A stretch of 64,000 bases of DNA. Origin: Archaeoglobus sulfaticallidus PM70-1 (GTDB taxonomy: Archaea > Halobacteriota > Archaeoglobi > Archaeoglobales > Archaeoglobaceae). The stretch covers positions 248,001 through 312,000 of the forward strand of contig NC_021169.1 in assembly GCF_000385565.1 (NCBI RefSeq), in the 5' to 3' direction. Under the pieces are notes generated by a model. The model worked only from the letters and a program-made list of their open reading frames with translations, had not been told where the DNA came from and searched no databases. Below, one piece after another: positions 56,372-64,000 of the stretch. Each line of letters begins with the position of its first letter. Position 1 is the first letter of the stretch. Made by a program: the position numbers and the translations under genes.

Positions 56372-56708
56372 ACCCCGATCGATCTAGTCTGTGTTAATCT
56401 GTGTGCCTCTCATTTTATATTCCCCTTCAAAATTGTGGCTAGTTATATAGCTAGTTATATAGCCAGTTGTATAATCCTTCTAAAAAGTTTACAGAACATT
56501 TTTCCCCGTAGCTCCCTACTACTAAAGCTCTTTCAATACATTACATACAGACGAACTTTAACTTCTCTAACAACCCCATGTTGTGAGATTTTATCAGCAA
56601 TCCCGGCAATCTCAGTTCACACAGCCATACATGACTTAGCAAAAACAATTCCAGCTCAGATCATCTAAAAAATATGCAAGAAGCGAAGCCTTACAAGTCA
56701 AGTCACAA
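56372..56708. other. Intergenic region with short tandem repeat
   Basis: No supported gene. It holds three copies of a 12-base unit (56438-56473, listed separately). Reading minus at about 56580-56662, there is a frame with two TGA codons and a protein-like end (EIAGIADKISQHGVVREVK), possibly a decayed gene or chance. Confidence 0.4.
56438..56473. repeat. 12-base tandem repeat, three units
   Basis: GCTAGTTATATA occurs at 56438-56449 and 56450-56461, then GCCAGTTGTATA at 56462-56473. No neighbouring gene depends on it as far as visible. Confidence 0.6.
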
Positions 56709-57836
56709 CTAAGTAACAACCTCTTTCAGTCTCCCAAGCTCCCTTGCACTTATAAGCTCCAACATCGTCAGATCAAGTGGATCCTCAATTCTCTTTTTGT
56801 GCTTGATGCTCAGGTTCCTCATCTCCGGAGATGTGGGACCTATGGCCGGATCACCTGGAACTCTCGGCGATACATCGAACACGAAGAATTCCAGCCTATC
56901 ATTATCATAGGCTATAGCTCCCTGCAGACCGAAAAGGCCGATTAAACCCGGCGGATATTCCTTCTCACATGTCCTTATGAACTTCTCAGCATACTCATAA
57001 ACCATCTGCTGCTTGCTCTCTCGCATCGTAACTCCATAGTGCCCAATCTCCTCATTCTTAACGGGTACATTTATCTTGAGCTGATCTCTTGCAGGAAGAT
57101 TCAGGAAGCCCTGCAGGTTAACCTGCCTTCTGTCCGAGAAACCGACGAAATCGAAATCCCCGAACACATCCTTCAGGGCATAGCAGTGGAAGTTAGCATT
57201 GAACCTCGCTCCAAGAACATACTCCTCTATCCTCGCCTTCTTCAACCCCTCCTCGGTGATCACGCCCTGCTTTATGAGCTCCTCAGCCTGCCTGTAGTAA
57301 TCCTCTGGAGAATCAGCATAGAAAAATGCCCTTTCGAGTGGGTTCTTTGCCTGCTGAACCTTGACAACCACAAGCCTGTCGATTTCATCGGGAGAGGAGA
57401 ACTCCTTGGGGTATCTCAGGCCAGCCTTATCCAGCAGATAATACTGTCCCTTCTCGAAGTTTCTCTCTTCAGCCCTGAGCATGTACCTGTTGCCGTAGAT
57501 CGGAACCTCAAACTCGCTTTCGATGCCATCGTATCCAACATACACGGCAAAGCTTCTGTTGGGTATGAAGATCGTGTTCATCTCAACAAGCTTCTCCTGA
57601 ACCTCTCTATTTAGGAGGTCCTTAAACGAGTCGAGAACTATAACCTCATCATACAGATGCCTGTTGAAATCCGTATATAGCCTATCCCTTCCCTTCTGAA
57701 CCACAACCACGGTTCTCAAACCAAAACTCTTGGCAGATATACCAGTTTCTTTCGCAGAATGTGAACCAAATATTCCTACCGTAATATCATCATAATCCTC
57801 TACAATTTTTTTTATCTTCTCGGTAATCATACTCAT
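56709..57836 (-). CDS. purP: PurP: formaminoimidazole carboxamide ribotide synthetase
   Basis: 375 residues, ATP-grasp family. GIFGSHSAKETGISAKSFGLRTVVVVQKGRD is the PurP opening (description by its ends GIFGSHSA and VVVQKGRD), then ARFNANFHCYA, the substrate loop, and DVSPRVPGDPAIGPTSPEM near the end. It uses formate and ATP to convert AICAR to FAICAR, the archaeal replacement for the folate-using PurH step. Start ATG 57836. Near the IPM synthase gene but in the same orientation with a 32-base gap. Confidence 0.95.
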   Translation of the reverse strand: MSMITEKIKKIVEDYDDITVGIFGSHSAKETGISAKSFGLRTVVVVQKGRDRLYTDFNRHLYDEVIVLDSFKDLLNREVQEKLVEMNTIFIPNRSFAVYVGYDGIESEFEVPIYGNRYMLRAEERNFEKGQYYLLDKAGLRYPKEFSSPDEIDRLVVVKVQQAKNPLERAFFYADSPEDYYRQAEELIKQGVITEEGLKKARIEEYVLGARFNANFHCYALKDVFGDFDFVGFSDRRQVNLQGFLNLPARDQLKINVPVKNEEIGHYGVTMRESKQQMVYEYAEKFIRTCEKEYPPGLIGLFGLQGAIAYDNDRLEFFVFDVSPRVPGDPAIGPTSPEMRNLSIKHKKRIEDPLDLTMLELISARELGRLKEVVT

Positions 57837-57868
57837 ATTACCACCAAAACTACCACCAAAAATAAAGG

Positions 57869-59341
57869 TTAGATGAGCATGTTCAAACCTTCGAGCAAAG
57901 CCTCGACCGAGGCCATTATTATGTCAGTTCTTGCACCCCTCGCAGTGACGATCTGATCTCCCCTTGAAAGCTGGACTATCACATCCACAAGTGCATCAGT
58001 TCCGCCAGTTATCGCATCGACATGATAGCTGACCAACTTTATGTCTGCAAACTCAGACACAGCCTTCTTTACCGCATTTATCGCAGCATCAACTGGTCCT
58101 AATCCAGTTGCAGCCTCAATTATCTCCTGCCCATTGATCCTTAGCTTTACGCTCGCTGTTGGCATGATATGCATTCCGCTCACTATCGACAGATCCTCAA
58201 GCTTGACCTTCTTCTCCTGCTTTATCTGCAGCACTGTCTCGATTATTGTCTTGACATCGGCATCGGTAACTCTCTTGCCCTTATCTCCAAGCTCTTTCAC
58301 TCTCACAAGGATCTCCTTCATCTGATTCTTGTCAGCCTTGTAGCCAAGCTTTTTCATAATTTCTTCGATGCTTGCCCTTCCAGCATGCTTTCCGAGGACG
58401 AGCTGCCTCTTCCTTCCAACCATTTCAGGGGTTATCGGCTCGTAGGTTGAGGTATCTCTCATTATCGCAGATGTGTGTATTCCACTCTCATGCGTGAAAG
58501 CGTATTCACCAACTATCGGCTTGTGTTTCGGAATGACTATTCTCGTGAGCTTCTCCACGAGCTTTGAGGTCTCATATATGTTCTCCTTGATTATGCTCGT
58601 TTTAAAGCCATAATGAAACTCCAGAGCCATTACTATCTCTTCAAGAGCAGCATTTCCCGCTCTCTCACCAATTCCGTTTACTGTGGCGTGAAATTCACTG
58701 GCTCCAGCCTTTATTGCATAAACCGTGTTGATCGTTGCCAGACCAAAATCATCGTGGCAGTGTATCGCAATAGGGACATTAAACTCAGATGTCAGCCTCT
58801 TCATTATGCTCTCCGCCTTCTCAGGAGTTAGAACTCCAACAGTATCGGCATATGTTAGTCTATCTGCCTTAGCAGATACTGCATTCCTGAACAGCTCAAC
58901 AATGAATTCCAGATCAGCCCTCGAAGCATCTTCTGCTCCAAACTCCACTATAAGCCCTCTCTCCTTCGCGTACTCTATAGCCGAGACTGACATCTCGATT
59001 ACATCCTCTCTCCCCTTGTCCGGGAACTTGCTCTTGATGTGGATGTCCGAAGAGGGTGCTACCATGAAGATTGAGTCCGCTTCAGCATCAGCCGATGCAT
59101 CTATGTCCTCCTTCTTTATCCTGCAGAAACTGCATATTTCAGCATTTAATCCAGCGTTGGATATCTCCTTTATAGCCTTGAAGTCTCCCTCAGATGCTAT
59201 CGCCGTTCCGGCTTCGATAACATCCACTCCCAGCTTATCCAGTGCGGAGGCTATTATCAGCTTCTGCTCTACCGTCAGTGAAACTCCTGGAGTCTGTTCG
59301 CCGTCCCTCAGCGTTGTATCAAAAACCCTTACCTCTTTCAT
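57869..59341 (-). CDS. 2-Isopropylmalate synthase / citramalate synthase family
   Basis: 490 residues. Catalytic TIM barrel: VFDTTLRDGEQTPGVSLT (metal Asp), HCHDDFGLATINTVYA and HATVNGIGERAGNAALEE; linker, then LeuA dimer/regulatory domain (~370-490) with GLGPVDAAINAVKK and GGTDALVDVIVQL. LeuA and CimA share this layout, so leucine or isoleucine synthesis is possible; residues that separate them cannot be judged by eye. Leaderless-type start, followed by purP. Confidence 0.92.
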   Translation of the reverse strand: MKEVRVFDTTLRDGEQTPGVSLTVEQKLIIASALDKLGVDVIEAGTAIASEGDFKAIKEISNAGLNAEICSFCRIKKEDIDASADAEADSIFMVAPSSDIHIKSKFPDKGREDVIEMSVSAIEYAKERGLIVEFGAEDASRADLEFIVELFRNAVSAKADRLTYADTVGVLTPEKAESIMKRLTSEFNVPIAIHCHDDFGLATINTVYAIKAGASEFHATVNGIGERAGNAALEEIVMALEFHYGFKTSIIKENIYETSKLVEKLTRIVIPKHKPIVGEYAFTHESGIHTSAIMRDTSTYEPITPEMVGRKRQLVLGKHAGRASIEEIMKKLGYKADKNQMKEILVRVKELGDKGKRVTDADVKTIIETVLQIKQEKKVKLEDLSIVSGMHIMPTASVKLRINGQEIIEAATGLGPVDAAINAVKKAVSEFADIKLVSYHVDAITGGTDALVDVIVQLSRGDQIVTARGARTDIIMASVEALLEGLNMLI

Positions 59342-59391
59342 CTTATCACGGTTGATAAAGTGGAGTTGTTTTTAAATTTTATCAGGAATTT

Positions 59392-61047
59392 TCAGAGCAG
59401 AAGAATCAGGTTTCCGAATATCAGCGATGTGAAAAACTGGATAAGTACGATTGAGATGAATATGTATATTGCCTTCTCGCCCAGATCAACGAACATTTTC
59501 TCGACTGCTTTGAAGAAGTCCTCTCCCATAACTCTGACTTTAACTGTGTCATGAGAGTAACCTACTTCACCAACATCTTTAAGCTCTCTTCCGAGATTGC
59601 GCATTATGAAGTCTATTATCGCCTTCCTCTCTGCCACATCACTGCCAACTGGCATGTAACCTATCTTCGGAGAGACCCCTGTCTTTGAGTGGTTGTCCGT
59701 GGAGAAGATCACAGGTTGCAATCCACTTTTCAGGAAAAAGTTCTCCAACTCACTTTTGAACTCGCAGTTAATGTTGTTACCATCGAGCATGAGCAGAACA
59801 AATCTCTCCCCATCATAATCCAGAATTAGCATCGAAACCCTTTCACAGCTTTTTCCATCGATTCTTGCTGATGCTAAAGAGTACCTCAGCCTGTTCACTT
59901 CCCTAAAATCGATCTTTTCTTTCAAAGCCTCCATCAGCTCCAGAATCTCTATGATATCCCCGGATGACATTTCATAGCCCTGTGAGTGGCAATTATGGCA
60001 GTCAACCACGATGCATTCTCCAAAAATCTTTTCCGCAAATCTGTTTATGCTCTCCGGAATATCATCAATTGCCTTTTTCCCGGAGATGAAGATGAGTGTT
60101 AACTTGTCAAAGGGAAAGGCCATTAATTTGAATCTCTCTCCTTCAACCGAAACCGGCTTAAAACACTTCAGAGAAATAAAGCTGGATAGGTTCTTAGCTT
60201 TTCTTACGATCTCCTCAACATCCCTGGATGTAGAAGGGTTGCTGTCGTGCTTTACCAGGGAGTGAAGGTAAATCCTGTTCTCATCGAGGAGCTTTTCAAC
60301 CAGCAAAGCCCCACCAATATTCCTTATTGGCCCAGGATGGAAGGATGTTGTAACGAGATGGACATCGTTGATCTTAAGACACTTGACAAAACCTTCCTTT
60401 GTCTCAGAGATCCTTTCAAGCTCTCTTTCGAAGAAAGATGGATCTGATGTGAGCCAAAATAGTATGAAGTTCCTGAGCAATCTTTTGGAGTTAAATCTCC
60501 CGTAATTCCTGTCAATAAACTTTATGAAGAGTAAAGCTAGCGAAACGCCTATTACCGTTGCTGCAACATACCCCGTAAATCTGTGGGGGGCTTCAAACGA
60601 GAAAGCATAGTCTATTGGATAAATGGATAGCAGAATGGTTGTAGAGAGCAATGATGCTTTAAATTCCTCGGTTTCAGATGTGAAGAAAAGAATCAGGGTT
60701 AGGCCTGTCGCCATGGCAGATGGAGCCATTATGATCAGATTGAAGTTGTGAAGGATGTGGATTGCGATGGAATCAAATATCTCAACGAATATCAGAATGA
60801 ACAGTGCGAGAAAGAATACCCTTCTGCTGTTGAAAGCTATTTTCAGCAGTTTGGATGCAATAAGCAATGAGATTATCAGGGATAAACCGATAAAGAAATA
60901 TCTCTGAGCGAAAAATGACTTGCTAACTGTACCGTTCAGAAAGGATGCGAATACTATTGTGATAATACCTATTAAGACCGATACCCTCTTTCGGGGGATC
61001 GTGAAAAGCTTGGAGTAGAATTTCTCGATGATTTTCTGATCAATCAT
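59392..61047 (-). CDS. DUF2070 family membrane protein
   Basis: 551 residues. Six or so helices in the N-terminal 200 residues, then a soluble part (~200-520) with SFHPGPIRNIGGALLVEKLL, VDCHNCHSQGYEM (Cys/His cluster) and VFSTDNHSKTG, then a final helix (~530-548). DUF2070 is an archaea-specific family of unknown function; the HPGP, DCHN and DNHS motifs suggest a metal-dependent active site. Starts at ATG 61047. Confidence 0.85.
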   Translation of the reverse strand: MIDQKIIEKFYSKLFTIPRKRVSVLIGIITIVFASFLNGTVSKSFFAQRYFFIGLSLIISLLIASKLLKIAFNSRRVFFLALFILIFVEIFDSIAIHILHNFNLIIMAPSAMATGLTLILFFTSETEEFKASLLSTTILLSIYPIDYAFSFEAPHRFTGYVAATVIGVSLALLFIKFIDRNYGRFNSKRLLRNFILFWLTSDPSFFERELERISETKEGFVKCLKINDVHLVTTSFHPGPIRNIGGALLVEKLLDENRIYLHSLVKHDSNPSTSRDVEEIVRKAKNLSSFISLKCFKPVSVEGERFKLMAFPFDKLTLIFISGKKAIDDIPESINRFAEKIFGECIVVDCHNCHSQGYEMSSGDIIEILELMEALKEKIDFREVNRLRYSLASARIDGKSCERVSMLILDYDGERFVLLMLDGNNINCEFKSELENFFLKSGLQPVIFSTDNHSKTGVSPKIGYMPVGSDVAERKAIIDFIMRNLGRELKDVGEVGYSHDTVKVRVMGEDFFKAVEKMFVDLGEKAIYIFISIVLIQFFTSLIFGNLILLL

Positions 61048-61223
61048 TGGTTCTGCTATGTTTCGAGGATTTAAACTTTTTCGGGTGTCATGTTCAGGGT
61101 TTCCAGCCTGAGCATTTGAACAGTCAAGCTAGATTTAAGGATTAGATAAAATTTCCGCAAAATTCCAATAAAATTCTAAAAAATCAGGAAAAAAATTTTA
61201 TACTTCCATGAACAAGTTGTATT

Positions 61224-61520
61224 ATGTCATTTGAGCTTGAACTCGTTGCTTTATTCGCAACCTTTTTCCTCAACCTTCCGTTTGGATACTGGCGCAAAAA
61301 TACGAAAAAATTCTCGCTTGAGTGGTTTCTCTCGATACACCTTCCAGTACCATTTGTGTTCCTGATGAGAATTTTTTCGAGAGCCCCGTTAACACATATC
61401 CCGATATTCTTCTTGGTATTCTTCTCCGGGCAGTTTCTCGGTGGGAAGATCTGGGAGAGAGTTGGTTATTCAAAATGTCTTGTCGTGGATGTTGTCAGGC
61501 AATGGAAGGGGGTTTTTTAG
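61224..61520 (+). CDS. Small membrane protein, 98 residues
   Basis: Two or three hydrophobic segments: ELVALFATFFLNLPFGYW (~6-23), a middle helix (LPVPFVFLMRIF) and IPIFFLVFFSGQFLGGKIW (~60-78), ending in a short charged tail with a Cys (YSKCLVVDVVRQWKG). No family recognised. A TTTTATA element about 25 bases upstream supports a leaderless transcript. Confidence 0.55.
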   Translation: MSFELELVALFATFFLNLPFGYWRKNTKKFSLEWFLSIHLPVPFVFLMRIFSRAPLTHIPIFFLVFFSGQFLGGKIWERVGYSKCLVVDVVRQWKGVF

Positions 61521-61613
61521 GTCAGCTTTATTATGCTGTTTTATCATTATTTAGAAAGTCGTAAGCAGGATTTAGTAATCCCCATTTGCCAATATAAACA
61601 GAAAAAACAATAG

Positions 61614-61749
61614 TGGGGTCGGTGGGATTTGAACCCACGACTGGCGGGTCTCTTCGGGTCAGCGCTCCAACGGGTCATCACAGCTCAGCAGACCCATCAT
61701 TCATCACACCGCTGGAGCCCGCCGCGCTTCCTGGCTACGCCACGACCCC
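61614..61749 (-). tRNA. tRNA-Trp (CCA) with intron
   Basis: Exons are 61712-61749 and 61614-61649, intron 61650-61711. Mature tRNA is 74 bases: acceptor GGGGTCG/CGACCCC, anticodon stem GCGGG/CCCGC with loop CT-CCA-GA, T arm GTGGG-TTCAAAT-CCCAC, discriminator A. The intron is between positions 37 and 38, the usual archaeal site. CCA end is not encoded. Confidence 0.92.
61650..61711 (-). ncRNA. Box C/D sRNA in the tRNA-Trp intron
   Basis: The 62-base intron holds, in order on the minus strand, box C GTGATGA, box D' CTGA, box C' TGATGA and box D CTGA. The guide before box D (CCGTTGGAG) pairs with 9 bases of the tRNA anticodon region, and the fifth base before the box matches C34, giving 2'-O-methyl C34. 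The guide before D' (TGGGTCT) pairs with AGACCCG, pointing to position 39. These are the known targets of archaeal tRNA-Trp introns. Confidence 0.85.
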
Positions 61750-61820
61750 TCAATACCAGATTAGCATATTTTGAGATATAACTTTTTTGATAACTTCTGG
61801 ATCTTTTTGACAAGCAAACA

Positions 61821-61904
61821 TGCGGGGGGAGGGATTTGAACCCTCGGACCCCTCCGGGACCAGACCCTGAATCTGGCGCCTTTTCCTGACTCGGCAACCC
61901 CCGC
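61821..61904 (-). tRNA. tRNA-Leu (CAG)
   Basis: 84 bases, acceptor GCGGGGG/CCCCCGC, anticodon stem CCAGA/TCTGG with loop TTCAGGG (anticodon CAG), long variable arm (TCCCGGAGGGGTCC), T arm GAGGG-TTCAAAT-CCCTC, discriminator A. No intron. Confidence 0.94.
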
Positions 61905-62275
61905 ACCTGAAACAGTTTATGGGAGTTCTACATTTCAGGCTGTATTTATGTTTATTGTCAAGTTATATTACTTACGGTTGAAGCTTTGGGGTTTAATTCT
62001 ACAACCTCAAGTTCATCAACAACTGTTTTTTACTTTTCCGATTTTTCAAGTTCAGCCTTTATCAACCTTTATCAATCACCCCAAAGTTTCGATGATTGAT
62101 AGTCAGCATAACCAGTCAGCAAACTTCCAGCAAAATTTTTAACCTCAACAAGAATTTAGTAAAAAGGAAAGGGGGGTGGTGGATGGGCAGAATAGTTTTG
62201 TCCATCTTCCACCAGGGGGCAATCTATCCTATTACTTATGAATATATAACACTGATCCGGATTATACATTAACTA
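61905..62275. other. Intergenic region with hairpins
   Basis: No supported gene; a weak 64-codon ORF at 61948 is not convincing. Contains a strong hairpin at 62175-62213 and an inverted repeat CTTTGGGGT (61984-61992) / ACCCCAAAG (62078-62086). Confidence 0.4.
62175..62213. other. Long hairpin, possible structured RNA or terminator
   Basis: Arms 62175-62189 (GGTGGTGGATGGGCA) and 62199-62213 (TGTCCATCTTCCACC) pair over 15 positions with one mismatch and two G-T pairs; 9-base loop. It lies in the gap between tRNA-Leu and the KH gene. Confidence 0.45.
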
Positions 62276-63696
<1,421 letters not shown>

Positions 63697-63708
63697 TCAG
63701 ATTACAGA

Positions 63709-64000
63709 TCAGAATTTAAGATACCCGTTCTTCTCAAGCCATTCTACCTGAGGAATCGTGTATCTCCACACAATGTCAGCCCTTGACTTCTGGAAGGGCC
63801 AGGGGACGATTATAACGATGTCTCCTTCCCTGATCCATATCTTCTTCCTCATCTTGCCCGGAATTCTCGCAAGTCTCTCCTCACCATCCTCACACCTAAC
63901 CTTGATGTGGCCTGCTCCGAGCATCGAGTCAACTATCGCGAACATCTCATTTTTGTTCCTATCCGGGAGTCTTACTCTGATTACTCCTTCCTCGCTCAGA
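63709..64000 (-). CDS. Translation initiation factor aIF1A (5' end outside window)
   Basis: The frame is open to the right window edge, giving about 96 visible residues (beginning LSEEGVIRVRLPDRNKNEMFA); the ATG at 63945 is internal. OB-fold marks are RIPGKMRKKIWIREGD and IVPWPFQKSRADIVWRY. aIF1A helps 30S subunits scan and choose the start. Start of the aIF1A-RIO1-KH unit. Confidence 0.94.
   Translation of the reverse strand, partial: LSEEGVIRVRLPDRNKNEMFAIVDSMLGAGHIKVRCEDGEERLARIPGKMRKKIWIREGDIVIIVPWPFQKSRADIVWRYTIPQVEWLEKNGYLKF

Noticed and set aside
61948-62142. 64-codon ORF beside tRNA-Leu
   Set aside because: No ribosome site or TATA spacing, Phe/Gln-rich with no family, and it lies over an inverted repeat.

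Overview
The window looks like a chromosomal segment of a thermophilic euryarchaeon, most likely Archaeoglobales (Archaeoglobus, Ferroglobus or Geoglobus type). The reasons are archaeal information-processing genes (PriS, GINS, archaeal DnaG, TFE, aIF1A, L44e, S27e, S8e, RIO1, KH-domain Pno1), archaeal metabolic hallmarks (PurP, pantoate kinase plus CoaBC, HPS-RraA fusion, type 2 OGG, four-subunit pyruvate:ferredoxin oxidoreductase, HdrA), and a tRNA-Trp with a box C/D intron. TATA-like boxes lie about 25 bases before many starts (leaderless mRNAs). Where a Shine-Dalgarno site is present it is usually GGTGAT placed 3-4 bases before the start. Genus cannot be fixed from the sequence alone.

Layout. 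1-8.6 kb: the 3' end of an NrpR-like regulator, a winged-helix regulator, an HDAC-family deacetylase, an exported Met/sequon-rich protein with a lipoprotein, PLP synthase (pdxST), a DUF169 protein, dCMP deaminase, Mn-type pyrophosphatase and DUF523. 8.8-12.9 kb: a replication/translation cluster (priS-gins-rpl44e-rps27e-ogg2), a CBS regulator with a palindromic operator, and tRNA-Pro. 13-25.6 kb: a metal/copper island holding CopA, a CopZ-like chaperone, a methyltransferase, a membrane-bound winged-helix protein with a Met/His loop, a TnpB relic with its omegaRNA-like end, a Met/Gly-rich membrane protein, a YHS protein, two proteins with complete CuA ligand sets (one fused to a NapH/NosR-like polyferredoxin membrane protein), an ArsR-ZntA operon with a perfect 22-bp operator, and an MFS transporter.

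25.6-41 kb: an FAD protein, an acetate-type sodium symporter with a small partner, a FilR1-type regulator, argG, a split ferredoxin module, archease, two-subunit 2-oxoacid:ferredoxin oxidoreductase, NAD kinase beside an inositol-phosphatase-type enzyme, and porCDAB. 42-50.4 kb: HPS-RraA, CysRS, pantoate kinase, CoaBC, an eight-motif polyferredoxin and an HdrA-MvhD fusion. 50.5-64 kb: SerB, TFE, DnaG, TauE/SafE permease with partner, VOC protein, S8e, PurP, 2-isopropylmalate-type synthase, DUF2070, tRNA-Trp with guide-RNA intron, tRNA-Leu, then KH protein, RIO1 and aIF1A (cut by the window end).

The most unusual part is the copper island at 13-21.2 kb. CuA domains normally deliver electrons to haem-copper oxidase or N2O reductase, but neither is present here. 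One CuA domain is instead built into an iron-sulfur membrane protein, beside copper efflux, a chaperone, Met-rich and YHS metal-binding proteins and a putative membrane-anchored sensor. It may be an uncharacterised copper-dependent electron-transfer or copper-handling module.
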